From assembly GCA_021613535.1 (NCBI GenBank), contig CP075494.1:13392001-13456000 (forward strand): DNA of 64,000 nucleotides, given 5' to 3'. Position numbers and translations under genes: made by a program. Source of the stretch: Adineta vaga. Taxonomy: Eukaryota; Rotifera. Below, piece after piece: positions 27,202-39,954 of the stretch (position 1 is the first letter of the stretch; each line of letters starts with the position of its first letter). The notes under the pieces are model-generated. The model searched no databases. It saw nothing but the letters and a program-made list of their open reading frames with translations, and had not been told where the DNA came from.

Positions 27202-29130
27202 TTAAAGCGATGTCAACGAAATATCTTCTGCATTAATTAATAAATTACTTCTATCGTCAGATTTTTCATTTGAAGATTTGTTTTGTATAACACCAAATAA
27301 TTGTAAACGTTTATTTCCAGGATCCGTAACAATAACAGTTCCATCATTGGTTATATCTAAACCACATGGACGTTTCAATTGTCCTATTCCATCACCTTCT
27401 GTACCAAAACTTGTAATATAATTACCATCCGATGTACAAATCACAATACGATGATGACCAGTATCAGAGATAAAAATCCGATCTTGATCATCGACAGCTA
27501 AACCAGCAGCATTATCCAATCCTAACTCATTTTCATCTGATATGAAAAATGGATTAACATATATTCGTCTAAAAACATATATACATATCTATGTAAAGAT
27601 TTACGATGATCAAATAAATTTACCCATTAGTACGTTTTGGAACAAAACATATAGCATCACCCGCACCAACAATACAAACAAGTTGATCAGAATTTTTTTG
27701 GATAGCAATTCGAATAGGATCTAATTGATATTTCTTTTTATAATTTAAAAATAATTCGATAATTCGTTCACATATTCCATCGGGTGTAAAAACTTGTATA
27801 CGACAATTACCACGATCACAAACATATAAATATCCATCACTTCTATCAGTCGCAATACCGGCTGGTTGAAAGAATTGATGTATTTGATTACCTTCCGTAC
27901 CTAATTTAAATTGTTTATATGAATAAGAATTAGTACCATTTTGAGAATCATTCGGTGAGTACATGTGAAGACAATGACCGAAATGACTGGCAACAATGAC
28001 TGTACCATTAGTGGTAATGGCAATAGCTGTAGGTCGAAATTTAATCATAGTTGAATTATTAATAATATGTTCAAAAGTTTTATTCATATCGTAGATTTCA
28101 ACAACACTTCGACCGACATCACATAGATAGATTTTTTTTGTTTCATGATGAATAGAAACATCAACTGGTTGTGTTTCATCTTTTACTTGAAGATTGATAG
28201 ATTCTGAACGTGTTACATTCGAATATCGTTCTTTTAAAGAAAGATCATCAGGAGTTGAATCATGTACTAATGATTGATTGTTGTAAGAAAACTTTGCCAT
28301 TTGATCCTGTTTAAATTGTTGATAAATTTCTTCTCGATCGGGTGACGATGATGGTTGCTTGTATAATATTCCTAGAGCAGGAATACGTTGTACGAATCGA
28401 TCGATTTTATGCTAAAGTATGATATATAAATATAAAGCAAAAGGAACTTTACAAAAAAATTAACGAATTCTTACTGATAATCCTTTTTGTTTGTATGGTT
28501 TTTCAAACGAATAGTATCCTTCTTGAATGGGAACAGATCCATCTTCTGTTCCATAAGTAACACCTATTTATAAAGAAGAATTTTTATTTTATTTCTCCTA
28601 TATTTCTACGATATATACCTTCAGGATACTCTTGATTCCACTCTTCGAAAGAACCTTCTCCAGAGTCCCAATAGGGTTTTGGTTTTTGCTCAATAATATG
28701 AACTTGAGGTTGAACACTTCCAGATGTTGTACCTTTTGATAATTGATTAATGATACTGAATAGAGGTGGAGAGTTTGCGGTGTTTTGATCAGAAGAATTT
28801 CTTGAATCTCTAAATAAACTTTGAGTATGTTGGCGAAAAATAAATCGTTCGTATTACTCTGTATATGATGATTGACTATCATATAGATTGATTTGTTTGT
28901 TCGAACTAATTGATGATACACGTTTCCAGAGACTACGATATGAGGGAGGATGATTCGAACTATTACTGTTCGATCGATTCAATTCTTTTCGTGCTATAAT
29001 AATAATAATAAAATCATCGATATGTCACTTTTTTGTCAATTGAACGAAAAAAAAACGAATCATGCTTACAATGTGAACCCTGAGATGACTTATTCATTTC
29101 ATTTGTCGATGGATCAAAATTACTGGCCAT
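27202..29130 (-). CDS. NHL-repeat beta-propeller protein (543 aa)
   Basis: Six exons: 29130-29070, 28993-28858, 28809-28619, 28563-28475, 28411-27624 and 27568-27202. The N-terminal 190 residues are Ser, Asn and Gln rich and disordered. The rest contains six NHL-type blades, e.g. PAGIATDRSDGYLYVCDRGN, then CRIQVF, and AGLAVDDQDRIFISDTGHHR, then PCGLDITNDGTVIVTDPGNK. The six blades are consistent with a closed propeller that binds protein or RNA. No RING, B-box or membrane segment is present, so it is not a TRIM-NHL protein. NHL genes are numerous in rotifers. One intron (28810-28857) is only 48 nt. The start MASNFDPS lies 233 bp from the divergent gene at 29364. Confidence 0.85.
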
Positions 29131-29363
29131 ACTTGAGGTTGGATGTACTTTTTTTTATCAAAGAAAAGTATGATATTGATACTAAAAAGAAAATGTATAT
29201 GTGTGCAATGATTTACATGATAGCAATGTGCATTTGTATCTCATCTACTACATTTATCGACACACCTGACTGCACAGATTTTTCTCTATCGTGAAGGTAA
29301 CGAACGAAAGCTGTCATCTATTCTTATTCTTTGTAGGCGTTTATCACGGAACAAGAGGTTATA

Positions 29364-30544
29364 ATGTCCGGAATACCACTAACAGCGACTTCTGCCGTAT
29401 GGCCTCAATTTCCTGACTCAATTACATCTTATCCATCAACAACGGCACCAATACATATCGGTGGCAATGATTCAACTGATCTGCCTACAGTCAGTAATCC
29501 AAATCTACCATTACGTGCAATATCAGCAATCAGTAGTATTCCACCACCTGTACCACAACCTCCCAGTATACCTTTTCCCTCATTTGAACAACCAACAGAT
29601 CTGACAACTAGTATCCTTTCAAATATTTCTCCTGCCACTCAAACGGATGCTCCATTCAATCAAATGGCAACCAATTCTGTATGTAATCTTATGTTTTGAA
29701 AAATAATCTTACTTTTTTTTTTATAAAACTACCTATATTAAAGATCCCAAATCTTATACAAAATTTTCAAAATGAACTTAATGACAGACGTTTAGTTCGT
29801 CTCGAAGATGAAAATAGCAAAAGACGTAATACAGTAAGAAGGAAATTTCACTTGTAGAAATAATATTTTCATTTCTTTTCTTCAGGCTATGAATATTGAA
29901 CAAATGGGTGTACAAGTTCTCCAAAGTCAAAGAGATATACAAGAACAAATTCTACAATATCAATTAGTAAGAACGTCATCTTTTCTTATTCATATTTAAT
30001 TGAATGAAAAATTGTTTAGATGTTGGATCAATGTATTCAAAGTCTTGATCATCAGTCTTTTGTCTTAACGGGACAATCGGAAGAACTTGCATTTCTTCGA
30101 ACTAAAATGAGTCAATTTGAATATCTTATAGATGCGCTTAGACAAAGAAAAGGTAAAAGTTTTCTTTTAAATATTAAATAAAATAGTAAACATCTCATTT
30201 CTAGAAGATAATCAACACTCACAAAACAAACCTCGAGATACGAATTGTATTGATTCAACTCATCTCTGCTCTCGAAATCCATTGTAAGTTATTCGGTGTA
30301 CATATTCATTCTAGTGTATGTTTACTTTGTTCTAAGATCAATGCGTACACCGTCCATGCCGTCACTTTTTACAATCGGTGGTATAACTCGTGTCAGATCT
30401 TCAAGATTTCAACCTTTAAATCCACATCATCAACCAACATCAGCAAGTTTAAACGAATCACAAAACGTTAATCTTCCAGTTCCCAATTCGAATGTTACAA
30501 CTTCGCAAATGTCTTCTCATCCTATGAGTAATATGAACAATTGA
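29364..30544 (+). CDS. Uncharacterised protein with central coiled coil (301 aa)
   Basis: Six exons: 29364-29678, 29744-29833, 29886-29966, 30020-30152, 30205-30283 and 30337-30544. The frame sums to 302 codons. The first third is Pro, Ser and Thr rich (IPPPVPQPPSIPFPSF). Residues about 110-210 are helical and charged with leucine spacing (NELNDRRLVRLEDENSKRR, QMGVQVLQSQRDIQEQIL), suggesting a coiled coil. The tail is Asn and Ser rich and ends SNMNN. I do not recognise a family. A polyadenylation-like AATAAA is at 30593-30598, before the converging LRR gene. It shares a 233-bp divergent intergenic interval with the NHL gene, so a common promoter is possible. Confidence 0.75.
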
Positions 30545-30638
30545 TATTGAACTTTTTGTTTTTCGGTAAGAAAAGCAATTGACATTTATATCAATAAAAA
30601 TAAATTCAAAACAAAATTATTTAATTAAAAAACCTAAT

Positions 30639-32345
30639 CTACACTTTCGTTGTTCTTGTTCTTGAAGGTGTCGAATAACGAGTCATTTCATTTCGACGTT
30701 GACAAATCATATCGAATGTTTCCGTTGTCGAAATATTCTCATTTCTCGTTGATCTTCGTCGTTTTAATAGATAATGTAAATATTTATAAGTACTATCATG
30801 ATGTTGTTTCTGCTTACGAATAATTAAACATAGAACAATGAATAATAAAATAAACAATACGACAATATAATAAATTCGATAATGAAAAAACATTGAAAAT
30901 CGATGTTTTTGTTTCGATATTTGTTGTTGATAAAAATATGAAACATTATAATGTTTACCATAGATAGTAATACCTTCATCAGGTAATATATCACATTGAA
31001 GTAAACGTTGTTCAAAATGACAGATACGTTCTTCTTGTGTTAATATATATAAACTAGAATTTGAATAACACTCCGGTGTGAATGACATCAATGATTTATC
31101 TAAATGACGATATAGATAACGAAGAGTACAAGAACAATCGGATAAATTCTTCGATAATTGAACAAATGTATTCAAATCTGTTGAAGGTACGAAATGTACA
31201 AAAGTACAAAAATGTTTATCGTCATTTAATTGAAAATTATAACTGAGATTTAATAGAAGATTATTTGTATTCATATGAAGAAATGCGTAGGGATCGAGAC
31301 GTTGAATATTCTTTCCAAGATTTAATTCTTTTAAACGATATAAATTAACGAATGCTTCATTTTCAATTGTTGTAATACCATCTAATATTAAATATTCTAA
31401 TTGATTGAAATGTTGAAACATTCGTGCAATAATATGTTGAATAGAACGAGAATAGATTTTTAATGTTCGTAATTGTGGAAAACATCGAGCTAAATCACGA
31501 TCATTAAATGAACGAAAACCACCGTTGATACGATAATTTTGTAAAGTTAATTCATAAGTTGAATTGAAAATCATCGGAAAATGTTTACTGTGTAAATGAC
31601 GAACACCAATATCTCTTATGGAAAGTTTAGAGATTTGAACAGTGAATAAAGTTTTTGAATTAGATGATGAAAGAAAACCAGTAAATATTGGATTATCGAT
31701 GATTAAATGATGAATTTGTTGAGCTTGATGAAAGAAATCAAGTGAAATTTTTGGATTTGTATTGAGAAATTTTAATTCATAACAATTCAATTTCGAAAGA
31801 GCTCCATTAGCATAATACAAAGATGGTGAATTAAGAAATGAAATGATCAATTGATCATGAGAATCGGTAAGACTTAAATCTTCGAATATACCTGAATAGA
31901 AGAAAAAAAAAGCGAATATTGAAAGAAAGATTTGATAGAAAAACAAACCAGATTCTGTACGTTCAATATTGACGAATGCAAGAACATTACGATTATTTGC
32001 TCGATGAGTTTGTTTAACACTTTGACTTTCGAAATGAACAAAACGAAAAGCTTTTGTTGGTATTATCGGATAATTTGCAAATGTTAATGTTCGAAAACGA
32101 TAATAGAAATATTTTAATTGTTCAAATGTTGTTAAATTCTTTTCATTAGATTGTTCATTTGCATATGTACAGAATAGATCTTGATTTAATGGTGATTGTG
32201 GTTTTGTCAAATAACTCGTATCGATCAATGCAAAAAGAGGAAAATTAGTACATTTACATACGCTTAAAAATTGACATTCATTTCCATTGACATTTAATAA
32301 GCATGAAAAAAGGATATTAAGAAAAAAAAGATAGAAGATGAACAT
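30639..32345 (-). CDS. Leucine-rich-repeat single-pass membrane protein (549 aa)
   Basis: Exons 32345-31949 and 31891-30639. The intervening 57 nt (31892-31948) are an intron whose length is a multiple of three, so the frame reads through it. It has GT...pyrimidine tract...AG and encodes only Phe-rich residues. A signal peptide (residues 1-21, ending VNG) is followed by a Cys-containing N-cap (CQFLSVCKC). A series of LRR units follows (LRTLKIYSRSIQHI, LEYLILDGITTIENEAF, LKELNLGKNIQRLDPYAF), then a C-terminal Cys cap (CSCTLRYL...ECY...ERICHF...LLQCD). One transmembrane helix lies near residue 490 (YYIVVLFILLFIVLCLII), with a basic cytosolic tail of about 55 residues. It has no TIR or kinase domain. 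The topology suits adhesion or recognition; the ligand is unknown. Confidence 0.82.
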   Translation of the reverse strand: MFIFYLFFLNILFSCLLNVNGNECQFLSVCKCTNFPLFALIDTSYLTKPQSPLNQDLFCTYANEQSNEKNLTTFEQLKYFYYRFRTLTFANYPIIPTKAFRFVHFESQSVKQTHRANNRNVLAFVNIERTESGLFFYQIFLSIFAFFFFYSGIFEDLSLTDSHDQLIISFLNSPSLYYANGALSKLNCYELKFLNTNPKISLDFFHQAQQIHHLIIDNPIFTGFLSSSNSKTLFTVQISKLSIRDIGVRHLHSKHFPMIFNSTYELTLQNYRINGGFRSFNDRDLARCFPQLRTLKIYSRSIQHIIARMFQHFNQLEYLILDGITTIENEAFVNLYRLKELNLGKNIQRLDPYAFLHMNTNNLLLNLSYNFQLNDDKHFCTFVHFVPSTDLNTFVQLSKNLSDCSCTLRYLYRHLDKSLMSFTPECYSNSSLYILTQEERICHFEQRLLQCDILPDEGITIYGKHYNVSYFYQQQISKQKHRFSMFFHYRIYYIVVLFILLFIVLCLIIRKQKQHHDSTYKYLHYLLKRRRSTRNENISTTETFDMICQRRNEMTRYSTPSRTRTTKV

Positions 32346-35300
32346 CGCATTGATATGATCACCATCAATTAGAATGTGTCAACACTAATGAGAACATTTC
32401 TAAAGAAAAAGAAAAAGAATAACAATATAGACACATAGAAGAAAATGTGTGTTTTCTGTTCTTTTTTTTCTCTTGGTCTCGTATATATGTATCTATTATT
32501 CAATCATTAGAAATGTTAGTAATCATTGTCTGTTGATAGGTGGAAAATTGTATTAAAGAAAGGAGGTGTTAAGTAATCCAAGGACTGAATACAAACAAAT
32601 TACTAGACTCGTGAAAAAATCTTACAGATACGATTCGGATAGAAATGAAAAACGTACGGAATGATTATATTCATATAGCTATTGTAACTACGATCATATG
32701 CCCATTTTCATTTAGAAAAGAAATAAGAAGTACACTCTTAACTCTTTTTCTCTCTCTCTCTCTCTTAGTCGTATACTGAACACATTTTCTTCTTGCCGTT
32801 TGTTTCGTAATCATGCCTCATATTCTTTTTCTCTATTTGTGTGTGTGTGTCTCTCTTTCTTTCTCCTTCACTAGACTGCTCTCTTTCCTTCTGTCTTTCT
32901 TTTTTATATTAATACCGCCTCACTGAAAATTGTTAATGTTCAACGTTGTCGTCATTGTCACCCTCACTGCTAGCGATCAATATGAATGTGACGAAAAAAA
33001 AAGAAAAAAAAGAAAGCATTGACTAATTCTCGTTTACTTGAGCGCTCAGTTGTGCACTTATCTTATACACACATATTCACGTGTATTTATACCTGAAAGA
33101 CATTTACACTTCTCTTCTACGTTGATTCTCTATTTCGAGCAGAAGGAGACGATACCTTTGAAATCATCATTACCTCATACAAAACGATGATATATTAGTT
33201 TCTTTTTATTTTAACAAAATAAATGTCTTTTACGAGAAAAAAGCTGACACTATTCAATAGAAATGAGCATCTATATCTTGATCTATGCTTAAGTGTTATT
33301 ATCGAGAGAGATGGATGAATGCATCACAACGTTTTTTTGGAACACTATATGCAAGCAAGAAGCATAAATGTTACAAGGTCAGGAAGAAAAAACTGGGGAG
33401 CAGCACTAATATATCGTGTCATTACAATAATATTCCTATATATCATTGATATAGATGGTCGAAAAGATTAGAGTACATCATGTAAGAACAGACTAAATCT
33501 ATGAACATCAGTTTCCATACTTACCAAGTAAAGGCTTCTTCTTCTTCTTGTCTTCGAAGAGTAATACATTGACTTTTGTTTCATAAAAAAAGACGAGTGA
33601 CATTCTTCGAGAAAACTTACATCATTTCCTGCAATCATCTGTCGGATGTGTGAAGGCAGAATACTCGCTAAGTGTATGATGTCAGCGTTGAATTCAATAA
33701 TATTTCAAGTATCTTTGTAAATATAAATATCAATGGAAGATTGTCTTTTGCAAGAGTTTGAGTTGCTATAACGATACTGTTTTTGATCATGTATGAAATC
33801 TATTTTGAAAAAGTTAGAAACATTGAAATAAAAAGTTGTTGTTCATAAAATGTATTTTTCCGTCTGATTGATTAACTATCAATGTGATGACTTCAGTTTT
33901 ACGTTAGTTTTAATTACTATTTGAAAAAAGTACTGTGTATGATTGCAATGAACACATCTTATTGAGTTCTCATACGCTTTTTAAGTAAACAGAATCATGC
34001 ATGTATCTATGAGTGATGGCTAGACAGAAAGAAATAATGACAATTATATTTCTAACGATCACGTAAGTACTGCTGTTTCGGTCAAAACTATGATTGTTAC
34101 AAATTTGCTACTGAAGAAATGATTTAAGATTACTTTTAACACACCAGTGACCAGTCACGTTTTATAGTAATTTTTTGCTCTTTAATCGCTGTTATTTTGA
34201 AAGTGATTATGCATGTATAGTGCTATGATGTAACTTACATGAATCAAGTAAGATGGTGAGTTACTGCGGTTAAATTAATAAAAAAAGAAGTATTCGGAAA
34301 ATTGTATTCAATATTCAATGGTGAATGCACATCGTAGATCATCAATAACGATATAGTCGATGAAGAAATACATAGTGGCCACAAAATAGGATTAGAAAAT
34401 CCGTATTCTTAGCTATCAATGAATGATATACTGAAGTTAATGTGGACGGCTGATCGTAAGTGGCCAAGTGGAGGGATACCGAGGAACAACTAGGCGTAGA
34501 TTTGCGGCGCTTCGTAAATTGTCACACGATTTGATTTATAAGCAAAAATAGTTATTCCTGAGAAATTGAATCTATTGAGTAAGGATTGGTTAACAAAACG
34601 CTATTACTTACTCGTATTCTGTGGCAAGCACTTCTAAATCGCCTATTTTCGAAAATACGTTATTCTTTAAAGTAGTGACAATTGGTGATGATTTCAATGA
34701 TGTTTCAATCCTGTGAAATAATGAATAGAAAACGATATTAAATGATACCATTTATGATGATTGTTAACATCCTATATATTGAGTAGATTTTCATTATATT
34801 TTAGCTGATGTTATAGAAAATAATAAACATATTATGAAATCCTACAGCGATACTTTATTACCATTACGATTTTCTATAAAATAGGAAAAAATAACTGAAA
34901 TTATTCTTTAGTTGATGCGTAAAAGTCGATGATCGGATTCGAATGATTTACAAAGAATAAAATAATAAATTTCTTCTTGTTTACATCAACGTTTTCATTG
35001 ATATGGAATAGTAAAAATCAATTATTTACGAATGGCGATCGAAATTTGAATATCTTTACTTTCTGGCATGATCGATATCTAGAATTCTTTCTTTATGCTC
35101 TTCAAGTGGATAGAAGTTTGATGTGATGTAGAAAAAAGTGAGATGAATCCTTGTCACTATCTCACGAGCATTTCTATCATCCTAGTACTTTATAAGATCG
35201 AACGTGTGTCAACATTAGGTAAAGCAATCTGTTTCAAGTTACTCTTTATGACTGTAGAATTCATGGAAACAGTCTCCATCAATGCTAATATTATACTAGT

Positions 35301-36015
35301 CTGCTTTTTTTTAAAAGATTTTTGATTGACATGAAATACAAATGAAAATTACAAAATTGATTTTTGTTTTGCTATTAGGTACAACAATACCAATGAATTT
35401 AGTCAACATCCACAGAGAAATACAATTATTGAAGATATAGTTATATATTTTCAATTGAACATATTAAATTACAAATGAATATGTAAGAAAAAAGTGACTT
35501 ATAATTTGTCAATTAAACAAAGAATATTGCGCAGATAAAATCAATTAATTATCATTCTAAAATTTTGTTCAATAGAACAGAACAAACTATGAGAAAGAGA
35601 GAGAGAGAGGGCAACCTTGGAGATCTTTTGAAAAAGACTTTTGATATTTCGCATCGATGGGCACCTTCTATTCGATTCTCTTTCCTCATTGCCTTTACCT
35701 TCAGAAAAGAACTTCGAATACTATACACATTCTTTTCGACGACCTTTTCACTAAACAAAAGGAAGTTAGACACATTTAGTTTAAACTTCGATTCATTGTT
35801 AAAATAAGATCAATGTTAATAAACGAGACATCAATTCTTTTTTTGTTATTTAAAAGCAAATAAACGAATTGATTGATCTTTAACGAGGTTTGAATAAATA
35901 AACTTATTTTCTTCTTTATTCTTAGAAGTGTCGAATCAAACCAACGTTAAATGTATAAAATATTCTTGTGTTGTATATCATTTTAGTCAATTAAACAAAA
36001 AAAGAAAAGAAAATA
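32346..36015. other. Gene-free tract between divergent LRR and RNF217-like genes
   Basis: About 3.7 kb with CT-rich and simple tracts (32745-32765, 32855-32870). A locally GC-richer patch at about 34440-34520 differs from its surroundings but matches no gene I recognise. No tRNA or open frame has convincing content. An acceptor-like AG at 35985-35986 lies 29 nt before the RNF217-like start. Confidence 0.5.
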
Positions 36016-37654
36016 ATGTCAAATCAATGTTTATCTTCATGGACTGAAACATCAATAACAAGTTATATGACACCACCGATTCGTCGAATAACTTCAAAGA
36101 TTTCAACAAATTGTATAAATTCAAATGAACAAATAAGTCTTAATAGAAACTTATCACATTCAATTGATTCATTAAAAAAACTTCGGAAAACTTCATTTCA
36201 TTCTGTTAAACAATCAATAACAGATTTACATGTACATTCATTTAGTAGAAAAAGTTTTTCATCAAATAATGATTCGTTAGAATCCTTACCTTTTAATCCT
36301 TCAGATACTCAAGATGATGATGATGCAAGTAGTAATGATGAAAATCAATCAATATCAAATATTTCATCGAAACAAAGGAGTAAGTCAATTAAAAAAACAA
36401 ACTATGTTAATTTAATATTTTCAAATGATTTCAGTAAGACGTAATTCCTTTTCATTATCTCATGATAATCCAATTGAAATAAGTGAATGTATAATATGTC
36501 TTGAAGAAGTTTCAATTCATCATTTAAGATGTTGTTCATCATCAATATGTTCAAAATGTCTTTATCTTCATTTATCAACAAATATAAATGAAGGTCGTAT
36601 TCGTCTTTTATGTCCATCATGTTCACATATATTTACACATGAAGAAATTTTATTATTATTAACTAAATATGATTATGATGGAATTCTAACTGAACGTTAT
36701 AAACGTTTTTATGCTGATATTAATGGTGAATCACACATAAAAACATGTCCAAGATGTTGTTCAATTAAAGAAATTGATAAACATTTAGTTGAAGGTATTC
36801 GATGGAAAAGAACTATTCCTCGAAAAATTCTTTGTAATGAATGTCAATTTGAGTGGTGTTTCTATTGTCATTCACCATGGCATGAAAAAATGTCTTGCAA
36901 ACAATATCAAAAAGGAGATAAAATGCTTCGATCATGGGCGACACAAATCGATCAGAACCAACATAATGCACAAAAGTGTCCTCGTTGTAAAGTCAGTTTA
37001 ACAAGAAAAACAAAAAAGAAAAACGCATAAAGTTTGTTCGTATTTTAGGTTTATATTTCTCGAAATGGTGGGTGTCCACATATGATTTGTTCAAAATGTC
37101 AATGTGATTTCTGTTATAATTGTGGTCGAAGAAGATTAGGTTTGAAATTCTTTGGTTCACATGAAAGTCGATATTCACCATTCGGATGTAAATATAATTT
37201 ATATCCGGACAAACCCATTTTACGTCGTACAGTACGTGGATTAGTTACTGGTTTTGCAACATTAACAATACCGGTTGCAGTTGTTGGTGCAGTTGCAATT
37301 TTAGCTGTTGGAACGACAATTGCTGTACCAACTTATGGAACATATCGTTTAATTAAACATATTCGATCAAAAAGATATGAACGCCATCAAAGGCATCGAA
37401 TAGAAGACACACTTTCAAGACAATGGACAACTAACGATAGTCTTATTTCAACATATGTTAATGGTACTGATGAACAAAATATAGAAGTTGATAATATTGA
37501 AAAAGCTATTCAAGCAAGTTTAATTACGTTTAGAGAAGAAACGATTAGAAGAGAAGAACAAAGTGAAGTTTCTCCTTATTTAATCAAACATCTTCATCAT
37601 TTCAATCCGATTGATCTGGACAATCAAGATAGTGATGATAGTTTCGATGAATAA
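36016..37654 (+). CDS. RNF217: RNF217-like membrane RBR E3 ubiquitin ligase (508 aa)
   Basis: Three exons: 36016-36379, 36435-36991 and 37049-37654 (509 codons with stop). A Ser/Asn-rich N-terminus of about 125 residues precedes RING1 (CIICLEEV, CSSSICSKCL, LLCPSC). The IBR follows (KTCPRCC, CNECQFEWCFYCHSPWH). RING2 is CPRCKVYISRNGGCPHMICS, then CDFCYNCG, with the catalytic Cys in GGCPHM. After RING2 comes a stretch characteristic of RNF217 (KFFGSHESRYSPFGCKYNLY, then a LRRTVRGL motif). A hydrophobic segment (about residues 375-405) probably anchors it in a membrane. The C-terminus is acidic. It would transfer ubiquitin from E2 by the RBR thioester mechanism; substrates are unknown. Confidence 0.9.
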
Positions 37655-38358
37655 TTGTTCGTTTTATTGAGAAAAGAAGAAACTATTTTTCCTCTTGTTC
37701 GTTTTCATATTACTTTTTAGATAAAAAAAACATCGTGATGTCCGCTCTTTTCTTTTAGCATATAATTATGAGGGTAGGGGTGGGTGTTTGCACTTTCAGG
37801 TTTGGAGTGATGGAGCTAAATGTAGGTAAATGGCCTTTCATTTTGGTGCGGTTTTTCTAGGACAAGAACGACCGACCTGGGTACGAAATCATTAATCAAA
37901 AGTTGTATTTATCTATGGTTAAATTTGTCGAGAGTTACCATCAGTGACACAAAAGACTATTACAAAAACAAAGAAACTAAAAATACTGTGGTTCCTTGTA
38001 CGATTGCGATAATAATAGAAACTATTGAATGAATGACATATTGTTATTTATTTGACATACAAAAAAAGAAAATAACTACACTATGTTTCATTATAAAAAT
38101 GATTACGTTCATCAATGGCAGAATTTAGAATAGAGATAAATGTTAACTATAGAAAATCAAACTAATAAAGAAAACAACACCACCACCGCCACCACATGCT
38201 GCTGAACAGATGGATTTAGTTTAATGAGATACATTCGTTGTTCGACCTTTTCATTAACATCTTCATAATTATGAAAGTTACAATACATAAATCATAAGAA
38301 ATTCTCTTTCAAAATGTGACAAAGAAATTTTAGAGTTCATTTTCAATATGTTAATCTT
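37655..38358. other. Intergenic between converging RNF217-like and PAICS-like genes
   Basis: Contains the two 3' untranslated regions. A G-rich patch at about 37770-37880 stands out from the AT-rich background, without an identifiable gene. Confidence 0.5.
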
Positions 38359-39954
38359 TCATTTGTTCATTAACATTCCATTAGCTGTCTTAGTAGTTTG
38401 TGTTGTGAGTAGTTGTTGATCAGTAGTTATCAAATCCATATATTTTTTAAATCGTTTTCCACGAAGTTTCGTCCATAATTTCCAATCATTCATTGCAAGT
38501 ATTTGAACAATATTTTGTACGGCACTAAATAATGTAAATACAACAGTAAATAGTGATGTATCATGTGATATAAATGAATTAATATCAAATAAATTAGTTT
38601 GTTGTTCACTATGGATCAAAGAACAATGTATAACAGGATATTGTGAATTCGATGATAGACACATTGCTAAACCATTATTGACATTTCCAAGTGTAACAAT
38701 GACCGTTGGTCGACAATGTTCATGAGTATAGTTTGATAAAAATTTTAATATTGTTTGTGTTGATATATATATCGAATAGAGACGAATATCACATTGTATG
38801 TTATATGTTTCACTAAGAATTGTTCTCATTTTTTGACCATATTCAATATCTTGTAATGATCCACAAATAATTATACAACGACTTGCTATTGATGGTGTTG
38901 AATATAGATTTGAAGATAACCATTCTTTATTTATATCAATACAATCATATTCAGGAATAATATTTGATTTTTTCTGTTCATCACTTTCACGTCGTGAAAC
39001 TAATCGTGCTGTTAATGGTAAATTAATATTTAAATCAAGTATATCTCGCAATGAATGATTAATCCAAATAAGATTTTCTAGAATTAAATCATTTCCTGTT
39101 GATGTTGTTTTTTCAATAGGTCGTAATATATGCCATGTTTCCACATCGTATACATTAGAAACAATAATTTCTTTTGGTGATGTTGTTGTTATACCAAATT
39201 CAATTTTTAAATCGATCAATTGACAATTCTTTTTAACCATCCAAACATGTTCGAGTATATCAAAAATTGTACAACATATTTCATACATATATTCAATATC
39301 TTTATGTGAAATTTTCAAATTCTCAGTATTAATATGTGTATTGAGTAATTGTTCATAAGACCATATTGATGAAATACATTCATCTAAATCTGATTCATCA
39401 TCATCAAATTGACTTTCTCGATCATATTCAAGATTATCATCACCTATATCGATCGTTGATTGTTTATAAAGGAATGGATGACGTTTATAGAAGATTTCAA
39501 TCATAGGTGGAATAAATCGATGACCATTTATTATACCTGGATTACGTTTGACACATGTTTCATTTGCTAAACGACGAATAATCCATAGAATTGGTATCAT
39601 TGTACATTTTTTGGCAATAAACATATCAGGTTGATTATATGGAGCAACATAAAATGTTGGAATTGATGCTTCACGTAAAATTTCATAGGCACATGTTGTT
39701 ATCGATGTTGTTAACATACCTTTACTAAGAATATCTGTATGATTACGATTATGTTGTTGATTATTTAATCGAATTGTACTATCGACACTCGATCGTCGAC
39801 TACCAGGTATACTAAGAATCGAACCTGATGAATCATGATGATCTTTTCGATGAATACAAATAAGACTAGGTTGATCAATAATTGAATAGATCGTTTTAGT
39901 TTTACCATCAAACAATTTTTGATGAAGAATATTATGTGAAGAAATTGAAGCCAT
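38359..39954 (-). CDS. Degenerate PAICS-like protein (SAICAR synthetase + AIR carboxylase domains), intronless
   Basis: A single 532-codon frame from ATG 39954. The N-terminal 300 residues follow SAICAR synthetase: FDGKTKTIYSI, KCTMIPILWIIRRLA, KRNPGIINGHRFIPP, CQLIDLKIEFG. The last 170 residues align in order with the PurE-type AIR carboxylase domain (CIIICGSLQDIEYGQKMR, LGNVNNGLAMCLSSNSQYPV). PAICS performs two consecutive purine-synthesis steps. Here the carboxylase GSxSD motif reads GSLQD, the SAHK motif is gone (YSIYIST), and the SGNTxYPVI motif reads SSNSQYPVI. The synthetase DNDSWR element is VYDVETWHI. Asp/Glu-rich and Ser-rich insertions are present. It is probably a diverged paralogue without normal PurE activity. 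The lack of introns among intron-rich neighbours suggests a retrocopy. The frame is intact, so it is unlikely to be a plain pseudogene. Confidence 0.8.
   Translation of the reverse strand: MASISSHNILHQKLFDGKTKTIYSIIDQPSLICIHRKDHHDSSGSILSIPGSRRSSVDSTIRLNNQQHNRNHTDILSKGMLTTSITTCAYEILREASIPTFYVAPYNQPDMFIAKKCTMIPILWIIRRLANETCVKRNPGIINGHRFIPPMIEIFYKRHPFLYKQSTIDIGDDNLEYDRESQFDDDESDLDECISSIWSYEQLLNTHINTENLKISHKDIEYMYEICCTIFDILEHVWMVKKNCQLIDLKIEFGITTTSPKEIIVSNVYDVETWHILRPIEKTTSTGNDLILENLIWINHSLRDILDLNINLPLTARLVSRRESDEQKKSNIIPEYDCIDINKEWLSSNLYSTPSIASRCIIICGSLQDIEYGQKMRTILSETYNIQCDIRLYSIYISTQTILKFLSNYTHEHCRPTVIVTLGNVNNGLAMCLSSNSQYPVIHCSLIHSEQQTNLFDINSFISHDTSLFTVVFTLFSAVQNIVQILAMNDWKLWTKLRGKRFKKYMDLITTDQQLLTTQTTKTANGMLMNK

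Noticed and set aside
31892-31948. Continuous coding through the LRR gene
   Set aside because: The 57 nt have GT, a long pyrimidine tract and AG, and encode only Phe/Tyr/Ser-rich residues; a frame-neutral intron is more likely.
34440-34520. GC-richer patch as a tRNA or other RNA gene
   Set aside because: No cloverleaf, box A/B pair or known RNA motif could be traced.
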